A DNA stretch of 38,617 bases from contig JAPLYT010000001.1 in the NCBI GenBank assembly GCA_026395435.1, positions 1-38,617 on the forward strand, given 5' to 3'. A program made the position numbers and the translations under genes. Position 1 is the stretch's first letter. Every line of letters starts with the position of its first letter. Below the pieces are notes generated by a model. It worked only from the letters and a program-made list of their open reading frames with translations. It was not told the origin of the DNA and made no database searches. The DNA comes from Candidatus Saccharimonadota bacterium. GTDB taxonomy: Bacteria > Patescibacteriota > Saccharimonadia > Saccharimonadales > AWTP1-31. This document shows positions 26,539-34,438 of the stretch, piece after piece.

Positions 26539-26540
26539 GA

Positions 26541-27083
26541 TTAGACTCGTTTAACTTGGAGAGAGTCGAGTTCGACAGGAGTTTCACGACCGAACATGTT
26601 GACCAATACCTTGAGCTTGCCTTTAGCCGGATCGATATCGTTGATCGTACCGTCGAAGCTCTTGAACGGACCATCAGTGATGTTGACCACGTCGCCGATT
26701 TTGTAGTCGATCTTGTGCTTTGGTTGCTCGAGGCCCATGCGCTTGTTGATCTTTTCCATTTCGTCGTCGTCGATAGGTGTTGGGTCGGTACCAGTACCAA
26801 CAAATCCCGTTACACCAGGAGTGTTACGGACGATATACCAAGCATCTTCGGTGAGTTTCATCTGAACGATGACGTATCCTTGGAAGATTCGTTTTTCGAC
26901 TACTTTTCGTTTGCCGTTCTTGATTTCGATCATCTTTTCTTTTGGCACTAAGATCTGGTAGATCTTGTCTTTCATGTCGAGACTTTCGGCTCGTTGGCGG
27001 ATGCTCTCAGCAACTTTTTCTTCGTAGCCGCTATAGGTGTGGATGGCATACCATTGTTTGGTAGTGTCGTATCGTTTGCTCAT
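26541..27083 (-). CDS. nusG: transcription termination/antitermination protein NusG
   Basis: KQWYAIHTYSGYEEKVAESIRQRAE...VEKRIFQGYVIVQMKLTEDAWYIVRNTPGVTGFVGTGTDPTPI plus KOW-like GDVVNITDGPFKSFDG. Confidence 0.97.
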   Translation of the reverse strand: MSKRYDTTKQWYAIHTYSGYEEKVAESIRQRAESLDMKDKIYQILVPKEKMIEIKNGKRKVVEKRIFQGYVIVQMKLTEDAWYIVRNTPGVTGFVGTGTDPTPIDDDEMEKINKRMGLEQPKHKIDYKIGDVVNITDGPFKSFDGTINDIDPAKGKLKVLVNMFGRETPVELDSLQVKRV

Positions 27084-27100
27084 TTTATTTCTCTGTTCCT

Positions 27101-27523
27101 CTACTTAAGAATTAACTTTTTAAATACTTTATCAAGACCGTAGTCGGTAACCGTCACCATAAGACCGAATACGATGGCAAATGCGAACACTGCGAGGGTC
27201 AGCTGACGGGTTTCTTTGCGATCAGGCCATGTCACCAAGCGCAGTTCTTTCCATGAATCGCGGAAATATCGGAGTAGTAATACGCGGGATAATACTCGGC
27301 CAACAAATCGGACTGGTCGGGTTTTGAATGGTCGAAGCAAGAAGCGAAACGGTCGGGCAATGCGAGCGATCAAACGACCAACAAATCGGAATGGCGTACT
27401 TGCTGCACGGGCAGACCTAGCTACAATGCGTGATTTTGGTTTGGCATTATTGGTTTGCTCAGTGCGCTCACGAACGGTTTCAAGTTTTCGTTTGGGCACT
27501 TTTGCGGTGATCTTTTTCGCCAT
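27101..27523 (-). CDS. secE: preprotein translocase subunit SecE with Arg/Lys-rich N-terminal extension
   Basis: C-term FRDSWKELRLVTWPDRKETRQLTLAVFAFAIVFGLMVTVTDYGLDKVFKKLI; upstream of nusG. Confidence 0.9.
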   Translation of the reverse strand: MAKKITAKVPKRKLETVRERTEQTNNAKPKSRIVARSARAASTPFRFVGRLIARIARPFRFLLRPFKTRPVRFVGRVLSRVLLLRYFRDSWKELRLVTWPDRKETRQLTLAVFAFAIVFGLMVTVTDYGLDKVFKKLILK

Positions 27524-27542
27524 TCTTAACTCCTTACCAAAT

Positions 27543-27566
27543 AAAAAACCTACTATGATGAGTAGG
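27543..27566 (-). terminator. terminator/attenuator-like hairpin just upstream of secE
   Basis: Minus strand CCTACT-CATCAT-AGTAGG-TTTTTT, about 20 nt before the secE ATG. Confidence 0.65.
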
Positions 27567-27621
27567 TCGATATGTCAAGGATACCCTATATATGCCCCAG
27601 GAGTCAAGGGGTGATCCGCGA

Positions 27622-28326
27622 CTAACTGTCGATGACTTTGACGGTTGGGCTATAGCCTTTGAGTGCCGAGCGTCGTTTTTTGGCTCCCGGCATGGCGACT
27701 TCAAAGATTTCCCAGAACTCTGGCCCATGGTGAAGCGCTTTGGTATGAGTTAGTTCATGCACCAATACGTAATCGATTAAGTCCCATGGTAATTGCATCA
27801 GGAAAAAGTTGAGGGTGATCTCACCTTTGTTATTGCAACTTCCCCAGCGGGCTTTGAGCTGGCGGACTTGGACGCTTTTATAGTCGAAGCCATGTTCGTC
27901 GGCCAGTGTGCGGAGACGTTTGGGAAGCAGGTTTTCAGCCTGGTCTCGGAGCGCCCGCATGGCTACCTTGCGAGCAGCCGTTTGGACATCGGCGTCACTC
28001 ATGATCTTGGAAGATGGATAGGTGACCCACAGTTCGCTTCCCTTTTGGCGCGTCGAGATAGTCGTCACATCGCTAGCACCTTTGAAATAGAGATGATGAA
28101 ACTTGCCGATCGGTGATCCGCTTTTGATATTCGAAACCGGTGTGTGATGGAGTTGGAGCCAGGCTTTCTTGGACCGGGCAAAAGCAGCGCCAGCGCTATA
28201 CGGCACCCACGTGGGCTGGGTTACTTTGATAATGCCGTCACTAGCAATAGTGATTTTGAGCGACCGAGACCTGGCATGCTTGTGAATTTGCACGTCTCCA
28301 ACGTCTTCAATATGGATGGTTTTCAT
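27622..28326 (-). CDS. YgjP/DUF45-like zinc metallopeptidase
   Basis: LPWDLIDYVLVHELTHTKALHHGPEFWEIF: HExxH plus downstream H. Confidence 0.85.
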   Translation of the reverse strand: MKTIHIEDVGDVQIHKHARSRSLKITIASDGIIKVTQPTWVPYSAGAAFARSKKAWLQLHHTPVSNIKSGSPIGKFHHLYFKGASDVTTISTRQKGSELWVTYPSSKIMSDADVQTAARKVAMRALRDQAENLLPKRLRTLADEHGFDYKSVQVRQLKARWGSCNNKGEITLNFFLMQLPWDLIDYVLVHELTHTKALHHGPEFWEIFEVAMPGAKKRRSALKGYSPTVKVIDS

Positions 28327-28988
28327 TAGCGAATAAGGATATTGCGGCGGCTGTTATCGACGCGACCACCACGGAGCTGACTTGGCACTAAGTTGACGAG
28401 ACCCGGCTTGACTACGCCGACTGCTGCATCGTCGATGGCGACCACTCCAAGTTCATACATTTTTTTGATCACAGCACTGCGCTGAGTGTTGTAGGTATGC
28501 TTACCGCTGAGGACTATGTAATCTTCGTTCTTTGGGTTTTGCATGGTTTGGATATGAGCCTCAAAGGTTTCGCGCGTATACGGCATCGCATATTTGTCGT
28601 CTGATTTGCGGCGATCACGATTGCCGAGTCGAGCGAAGGCGCTTTCGGCATCGATCTGCAGCCAGATAAGGAGTTGTTCGACTTTTGTCTTGCGGGCCAA
28701 GTTGCGAAGCTCACGACGCTGCGCCAAGCGAGAAGCATTGCCGTCAAACACGACGCTGACACCGGCATTCAAGAATTCTTCGGTCATGTAGAGCATGAGG
28801 TGATTGACCAACTCGTTTTCCTGACGGTCATAGCGAGGTTCGGTGAACAGCTCCCCACGGATGCGATCGGCATGCACATGAGCCGCATTGAGCGACTCGC
28901 TGAGTTGACGCGCAAAGTGTGTTTTACCAGATCCTGGGTAACCATAGAGGATAACAAATACGGGTTTGGTGGATATAACTTTGCTCAT
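28326..28988 (-). CDS. P-loop kinase (AAA/zeta-like)
   Basis: FVILYGYPGSGKTHFARQLSESL, VVFDGNASRLAQRRELRNLARK. Start at 28988 preferred; the ORF track start overlaps the divergent gene. Confidence 0.75.
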   Translation of the reverse strand: MSKVISTKPVFVILYGYPGSGKTHFARQLSESLNAAHVHADRIRGELFTEPRYDRQENELVNHLMLYMTEEFLNAGVSVVFDGNASRLAQRRELRNLARKTKVEQLLIWLQIDAESAFARLGNRDRRKSDDKYAMPYTRETFEAHIQTMQNPKNEDYIVLSGKHTYNTQRSAVIKKMYELGVVAIDDAAVGVVKPGLVNLVPSQLRGGRVDNSRRNILIR

Positions 28989-29061
28989 GGGTTTACTTAT
29001 TGTATAACAAATTGGACACATATTGAAGTGTTGTTTAATCGGCGTACAATGTATGTAGATC

Positions 29062-29754
29062 ATGTCACCATCAAGCTTAAGGTTGGAATTACGATTAGAG
29101 GCAGAAAAACTTAGACGTCAAGGTTTTCTATTCTCTGAAATTGCATCAAAACTTGGATTATCTAAATCAACTATCCATGATTGGGTAAGTAAAATAGAGT
29201 TAACAAAAAAAGAACAAACACGTGTTAATGAACACTATCTTCAAATTCAGAAAACTAAAGTAGAACTCATGTCTGCTGCTAATCGAAAAATTAGATTAGA
29301 TAAAGAAGCCATAACATCACAAAAAGCTGAAAAAATTGTATATAAGCTACATTTAAACAAAGAAGAACTGCAATTAGTTTGTGCGTTACTGTTTTGGTGT
29401 GAAGGTAATAAAGATATAAGTTCTGGCTTAAAATTTACAAATTCTGATCCAATTATGATCGAGGTACTCATGTCTTGTCTTCGAAAATCATTTGATTTGG
29501 ACGAATCAAAATTCAGGGCGCTCGTGCATTTACATGACTATCATGATCCAGACACGCAGCTCAGGTATTGGTCAGATGTTACTAAGATTCCACTTAGCCA
29601 GTTCCACAAATATTATCTAAAGAAGAATACAGGAAAAAATAAACATCCTGGATATCCTGGCTGTGTAAATGTGCGGTATAACGATAAACAACTCGGATTG
29701 TTGTTACAAATGCTATATACTAGTTTTGGTAATAAGTATAGGGGTGTCCGTTAA
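29062..29754 (+). CDS. HTH protein with LAGLIDADG-homing-endonuclease-like C-terminal region
   Basis: HTH: EIASKLGLSKSTIHDWVSKIEL; then LLFWCEGNKDISSGLKFTNSDPIMIEVLMSCLRKSFDLDESKF...YWSDVTKIPLSQFHKYYLKK. Confidence 0.65.
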   Translation: MSPSSLRLELRLEAEKLRRQGFLFSEIASKLGLSKSTIHDWVSKIELTKKEQTRVNEHYLQIQKTKVELMSAANRKIRLDKEAITSQKAEKIVYKLHLNKEELQLVCALLFWCEGNKDISSGLKFTNSDPIMIEVLMSCLRKSFDLDESKFRALVHLHDYHDPDTQLRYWSDVTKIPLSQFHKYYLKKNTGKNKHPGYPGCVNVRYNDKQLGLLLQMLYTSFGNKYRGVR

Positions 29755-29814
29755 TGGTTAAACGGCGACTCTCCAAAAGTCGTCCTGTCGGTTCGAATCC
29801 GACCACCCCTGCCA
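29740..29814 (+). tRNA. tRNA-Trp (anticodon CCA), CCA encoded
   Basis: AGGGGTG/CACCCCT acceptor, D-stem CGTT/AACG, anticodon arm CGACT-CTCCAAA-AGTCG, T-arm GTCGG-TTCGAAT-CCGAC, discriminator G, CCA. Confidence 0.95.
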
Positions 29815-29821
29815 GAACATG

Positions 29822-29846
29822 AACTCGACAAATCGTCGAGTTTTTG
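29822..29846 (+). terminator. intrinsic terminator after tRNA-Trp
   Basis: AACTCGAC-AAATC-GTCGAGTTTTTG. Confidence 0.75.
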
Positions 29847-29851
29847 TTTAC

Positions 29852-30589
29852 TTATGAGCGCAAAGATTTTTTGGCGATATAAGGCTGGATGATCAGTGCG
29901 TTGAGATCTATGGATGCGTGGAAAATAATTGGCGCCAAAATACTACCAGTAACAATATACATAGCCAATAGGCCTGCACCAGCCAATGATGCCCCGAACA
30001 CTCCAAAAATTCCCTGATATATATGCATACAGCCAAACCAAACTATGCTGACAACGCCTGTAGCTAGCGGGCTGAGCCCTAGGCTAAGTAAGATTAGCGG
30101 TATAGCTACTCGAAAAAGTAGTTCTTCATTAATCCCTGCACTTAGAGCAAGCCAGAATCCATAACGCCTTTCGTTCGCATTCTTTGGTAGAATTGCTTGG
30201 ACATCACCTATTGTTGCTGTTTTTTCCGAGTTAGACCACCGAGTTTTTTTATAGGTAATCATACCTTGTAATATCCAGCCCACCAAGATGCCTATAGTTA
30301 AGCCGCCAATAAGTACCCAAGGATTTTTTTCTACGATCTCAACGTGTAAATATTTAATTGTGCTGTTTGTCCAGAATGGATTATTTAGTCGACTAAAATT
30401 TTCAGAGAGTAATATATATACAATAGCCGGCAACCCAACTAGGACATACGATTTCGTAAGCCATTTCTTATAGAACGTCAGTCGTTTTTTTGCTGTTTTA
30501 TATTGTTTAAACTCAGTAAAATCTCTTTTGTCTTCAATCACTACATAGACTGTAAGAACAATCATGAAGAGTAAGTATAATTTAGGCAT
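29852..30589 (-). CDS. CPBP family intramembrane metalloprotease
   Basis: NEELLFRVAIPLILL (EExxxR), FGCMHIYQG, FHASIDLNALI; polytopic. Confidence 0.85.
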   Translation of the reverse strand: MPKLYLLFMIVLTVYVVIEDKRDFTEFKQYKTAKKRLTFYKKWLTKSYVLVGLPAIVYILLSENFSRLNNPFWTNSTIKYLHVEIVEKNPWVLIGGLTIGILVGWILQGMITYKKTRWSNSEKTATIGDVQAILPKNANERRYGFWLALSAGINEELLFRVAIPLILLSLGLSPLATGVVSIVWFGCMHIYQGIFGVFGASLAGAGLLAMYIVTGSILAPIIFHASIDLNALIIQPYIAKKSLRS

Positions 30590-30633
30590 AGAGATATGAT
30601 ATCAGTTTTAGCTAACGCTTAGTATCATCCATT

Positions 30634-30673
30634 CCAATTGAAAATATAGTTCTATTATCGTACACGAAGCCCT
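30634..30673. repeat. direct repeat flanking TA module (copy 1)
   Basis: CCAATTGAAAATATAGTTCTATTATCGTACACGAAGCCCT; 34/40 identical to 31272-31311. Confidence 0.75.
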
Positions 30674-30703
30674 TTCAATAACTTTGCACATAAGTCAAAA
30701 AGC

Positions 30704-30967
30704 TTACTTTCTGTATATATCTTTTCGGTGTTGAACTAGCAATATAACAATATTATTTTTCTCGATATCAAATAGGACTCTATAATTTCCTACCCTAAAT
30801 CTGTATTGAGCGTCAGCTGGTTTTGTAAGTGCCTTAGCAAATATCAGCGGGTCTTCTTGGCTTACGAAGAACTCCAGCTTGATTTGCAGACGTTTTTTAA
30901 TTTGCGGGCTAAGTTTTTGTATCGATTTTACAGCAACCTTTTTATAGAGAAGCTGATATTTAGCCAT
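30704..30967 (-). CDS. RelE/ParE superfamily toxin
   Basis: YQLLYKKVAVKSIQKLSPQIKKRLQIKLEFF...YRFRVGNYRVLFDIEKNNIVILLVQHRKDIYRK. Confidence 0.85.
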   Translation of the reverse strand: MAKYQLLYKKVAVKSIQKLSPQIKKRLQIKLEFFVSQEDPLIFAKALTKPADAQYRFRVGNYRVLFDIEKNNIVILLVQHRKDIYRK

Positions 30968-31209
30968 TAAATGGCTCCAAATACCTGTGCGTGGCTGAAG
31001 TATTCTTTACTCTCCCGGGCTTCTTTTATCGTGCTTAGATACTCGGGGTCGGCTACCGCTAAAAGATCTTCTAGTCTATCTAGGTCGATAATTGCTCGTT
31101 CTTTTTTACCGCGACGAGTAACAATAAGTATTTCATCATTGTTTATGGCATCCAATGAATCTGCGAGATTTCCTCGTAATTCTGAGACGGTTAAAGTTTT
31201 GGTACTCAT
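30967..31209 (-). CDS. Phd/YefM-type antitoxin
   Basis: LTVSELRGNLADSLDAINNDEILIVTRRGKKERAIIDLDRLEDLL; immediately upstream of the toxin. Confidence 0.8.
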   Translation of the reverse strand: MSTKTLTVSELRGNLADSLDAINNDEILIVTRRGKKERAIIDLDRLEDLLAVADPEYLSTIKEARESKEYFSHAQVFGAI

Positions 31210-31271
31210 TTCTAAGCTCCTTATTATAATTACAACTCAATTGTACATATGAAGTGTACGTTTGTCAAGAA

Positions 31272-31311
31272 TCAATTCTAAATAAAGTTCTATTATCGAA
31301 CACGATGCCCT
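31272..31311. repeat. direct repeat flanking TA module (copy 2)
   Basis: TCAATTCTAAATAAAGTTCTATTATCGAACACGATGCCCT. Confidence 0.75.
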
Positions 31312-31495
31312 GCCAAACAAAGTAGCTCATCCATCGGATGGGCTCTTTTGTTTGTTGGTGCTCGGGTCGACCACGATCAGCGAACGCAGTGAGCGTAGAG
31401 CATGGCAGCAGTTCGCAAGCTGCTTATTCCAGGTGCCCCGCCCAAAGAATGCGAGTAATCCAAAGATTAGCCATTTTTGTTTCACGGAACTTCTC

Positions 31496-32704
31496 CTATT
31501 GCACGGAAAGATCAAGAATCCGTTGAGCAAACGTTCTAGCAGAATCTATTTCAGATAGTGTTTCTTGAGATGGGGTACGGCCGTGTTTAACTTCTTCGAG
31601 TAGTTTACCGATGTCTTTAGCCGTGGTCGCTACGATGTGGGATAAATTTCGCGGGAGTCTCGGCGACGAACGATCTGTCTCTGTTAGGGGTGCAACTTTA
31701 TCCAAAGCGGTCACACACCGTTCTAACTTTGATATCTCCTCAAATATTTTTTGAGTAGAAGTAATATCATTTCTTTGACCAAGAGCATATAAAGCTATTA
31801 ATGATGGTGAAACGACTGCATTATCAAGTAATTGAGGCCTAACTAGACTGTGAAATGCAAACAGATATCCTGGTAAGTCAACTAATCTCGGATTTGGTAG
31901 AGCTGACCTAAGATAAGGTGCAACTCTATTAAGCGTCGATATACTTTGGACAATCCCAACAGACCCGTAGCCGAGGTTTGAAGCAGCAAATATTGCGAGT
32001 AGCCCTATGCCCAATCTAGGGTCTAACTTATGGTTTTCTAGGCCAAAGGACTCGAGTGGTACTCCGATGCTCCTTGTGCGAGAAAGCAGAAGTCGCGGAG
32101 GAATTTGCATCAAAGAACTGCGTTCTTGGCGTATATTTATTTGATTTATTACGAGGTTTTCGGGTAATAGTAACCCTCTGTCATCGGGGGTGTTAGTAAA
32201 CATTCCAAGTTCGGTTGTTGTCTTTATCTGGCTGCTTGAATTGCAGGATTTGCAGTCATCTATATCTACTGCTAATTCGGCAATGGTAGTATCGCAACTG
32301 AAACAGTGATGAAAGTCGGCTTCTTCAATATAGACTGACCCACTAGAGATCATCGAGTTTATTGTTGGGATTGCCCATTCGGTAAACACATTTTGATCGT
32401 CTGAAAGAACTACTGTCTCTTTGTTGCCTGGCCCGACAATATGTTTGGCAAAATCACTGTTATATTTTATTGCCAAACGATAGTCAGCACTTTCTGACTG
32501 CTGGCTATCGAAAAGTCCAACATTATTCCAGCAATGTACATCTACATCATTACCCTGAAGGTGGTTTAAGGCTTGGGCAGCCAAAATTCCAACAACTTTC
32601 TCTGGTTTTTCATCAATGCTAAAATCTCTATTTTGGATTGCGGCGTTAACGAATACTATTTCGGCAGAAGACATAGGCTCATTCTCGCTACTTTGATAGT
32701 ACAC
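31496..32704 (-). CDS. degenerate class-I aminoacyl-tRNA synthetase-like protein with Cys4 zinc ribbon
   Basis: HHCFSCDTTIAELAVDIDDCKSCNSSS insert; LLLSRTRSIGVPLESFGLENHKLDPRLGIGLLA resembles SRD..WGIPVP of MetRS-like enzymes. Canonical HIGH/KMSKS not seen. Confidence 0.5.
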   Translation of the reverse strand: MYYQSSENEPMSSAEIVFVNAAIQNRDFSIDEKPEKVVGILAAQALNHLQGNDVDVHCWNNVGLFDSQQSESADYRLAIKYNSDFAKHIVGPGNKETVVLSDDQNVFTEWAIPTINSMISSGSVYIEEADFHHCFSCDTTIAELAVDIDDCKSCNSSSQIKTTTELGMFTNTPDDRGLLLPENLVINQINIRQERSSLMQIPPRLLLSRTRSIGVPLESFGLENHKLDPRLGIGLLAIFAASNLGYGSVGIVQSISTLNRVAPYLRSALPNPRLVDLPGYLFAFHSLVRPQLLDNAVVSPSLIALYALGQRNDITSTQKIFEEISKLERCVTALDKVAPLTETDRSSPRLPRNLSHIVATTAKDIGKLLEEVKHGRTPSQETLSEIDSARTFAQRILDLSVQ

Positions 32705-33584
32705 ATTCTAAGACGGCTGCAGCTAGGTCAGTCTCACGGTTGTTGTAGCTATGGTCGGCGTTAGGAATAATCTTGGCTTTACATGGTTTAAGACTCCTTA
32801 ATACCTTCACGGCCTCTTCCGTTGGTATTATGGTTCCGAAGTCGTCGGAACCATAAATTATACTTAACGGATATTCTACAGCCTTAAAGAGCTTAAAAGC
32901 GTTTTTTTCATCAGGTCGTCTAAATGGGAAGACGTCGTAGTTAGAGTTTTGGGTGATCAATTCTTTTAAACTTCCTACGGAAATTGGGTGGTCACCTGGG
33001 AATAGTTCAATAGGCACTATTTGCTTAGGAGTACTATTTTTCATAAACTTTTCTAACCGTCCGAGTAACGTAGGGTTATAGCGAGATAACTGAAGACTAA
33101 CATCATCTCCTCCAGCCGAAAGTATCAAACCCTTTACATTTTTATTGGATTTATGGATATTAGCCCAAAGCACTAATTTATTGGCACCGGTTGAATGACC
33201 GTAGAGGCAGATATCGGTATAGTTATTTTGTTTCGCCCAATTCAGAGCAGCTTCTATATCTAATTCACTTTCTGAAATGTTTTCATAAGACATACCACCG
33301 ATAACTGACTTGCCTTTTGTAGTGTCAAACTTAGTAATATAGCCAGCGCCGCGGTTATTAAATGTAAGCATGTCGACCGAAGCGGATGTTAGTTTATCGG
33401 CTAAGGTATTTGTTAACTTTGGCCAGCGAAGGATCGAGGAGCTACCTGCCCCATGAACGTAAATTAAGAGTTTTTTAGTGCTCGACATTGATGGATTCGA
33501 ATAATGTAACCCCGGAAGTAATAACCCATCAGATGTTGTTAACGATAGATGTTCAAGGACCAGTCTATTATTTTGTATTTTCAT
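32688..33584 (-). CDS. alpha/beta hydrolase
   Basis: LLIYVHGAGSSSILRWPKL, DICLYGHSTGANKLVLWA (GHSTG nucleophile elbow), IIYGSDDFGTIIP, NADHSYN. Confidence 0.85.
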   Translation of the reverse strand: MKIQNNRLVLEHLSLTTSDGLLLPGLHYSNPSMSSTKKLLIYVHGAGSSSILRWPKLTNTLADKLTSASVDMLTFNNRGAGYITKFDTTKGKSVIGGMSYENISESELDIEAALNWAKQNNYTDICLYGHSTGANKLVLWANIHKSNKNVKGLILSAGGDDVSLQLSRYNPTLLGRLEKFMKNSTPKQIVPIELFPGDHPISVGSLKELITQNSNYDVFPFRRPDEKNAFKLFKAVEYPLSIIYGSDDFGTIIPTEEAVKVLRSLKPCKAKIIPNADHSYNNRETDLAAAVLECVLSK

Positions 33585-33613
33585 AAAAATATTGTATCAT
33601 ATTTTTATGAAAA
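33578..33613. promoter_or_regulatory. 36-bp palindrome containing both divergent start codons
   Basis: TTTTCATAAAAATAT-TGTATC-ATATTTTTATGAAAA, 15-bp perfect arms. Confidence 0.8.
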
Positions 33614-34416
33614 ATAGTGTTAGTCGTCAAAAATATACAACCCTAACTAACGGTAAAACCGATCAAGCAACCTACCATGATCGTGATAGTCTGCCATTTG
33701 AGGCTGTATATCCACTTATTGAGTTCAGTGATGATTATATTGAAAAGCAGACAGACCCTAAAAAATTAGAGAAACTTTTATCGAGTAACTTTTGGTATCA
33801 AAAAGCGAATTCGCTACAGCGGAAAGAAATGACCGAGCGGGTAGCCTTGGTAAATAGCAACGTTATGATTATTCTTGATTTTATTAAACAAAAATACGGA
33901 CACTTCGATCAAGAATGTGTTCATATTTCTATAGCCGGCTCTTATCTATATTCTAAAAATCCTGGCGATCTTGATTTAGATGTTGTGCTGGAAGGTTCTT
34001 TCTTTGACTATAGCTATTTTAGTAATGGTATAGAATTGCTTGATAAAACAAATAGCATTAATAAGGTGTCTTTAACTGTTATGGGTTTGGATAATATATC
34101 TGGCGCAAGAAAGATACCCTCTGAGATCGAGAATGAGGGGTTTTTGCATCAAGATACAATCATCCGCGAGACTTTGGTGGCGCCAATGCGCAATGTTACA
34201 GTATATGGTAGACCATTTTTGACACCAGATTCACTAGATAGTAAAAATATTATTGCTCGGATTGCCAGACAACTATACTTTGCCTCCCTGACATTAAAAG
34301 GCCAAATTCCATATTACAAAGAAGAACCATTAAGAAGTAAAAAAGTACTAAGTAGGATCGATGAAGCTCACGATATTCTTGAGTGGCTTTATATGAATAT
34401 ATCTGACAAAAAGTAA
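33607..34416 (+). CDS. nucleotidyltransferase-like protein
   Basis: VHISIAGSYLYSKNPGDLDLDVVLEG: GS...DLDLDV pattern of the NTase fold. ATG at 33607 preferred over TTG at 33592. Confidence 0.6.
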   Translation: MKNSVSRQKYTTLTNGKTDQATYHDRDSLPFEAVYPLIEFSDDYIEKQTDPKKLEKLLSSNFWYQKANSLQRKEMTERVALVNSNVMIILDFIKQKYGHFDQECVHISIAGSYLYSKNPGDLDLDVVLEGSFFDYSYFSNGIELLDKTNSINKVSLTVMGLDNISGARKIPSEIENEGFLHQDTIIRETLVAPMRNVTVYGRPFLTPDSLDSKNIIARIARQLYFASLTLKGQIPYYKEEPLRSKKVLSRIDEAHDILEWLYMNISDKK

Positions 34417-34438
34417 TTAACATAGATACTAAGTGGGT

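Noticed and set aside
29740-29814. UGA recoding (as in some CPR lineages)
   Set aside because: tRNA-Trp has anticodon CCA, and recognised genes translate cleanly with TGA as stop.
31311-31495. Hairpin-rich stretch after the TA repeat, and a tiny SD-preceded ORF (MANLWITRILWAGHLE) after the aaRS-like gene
   Set aside because: No tRNA or known RNA core could be assembled; the ORF is very short and unsupported, so it was left uncalled.
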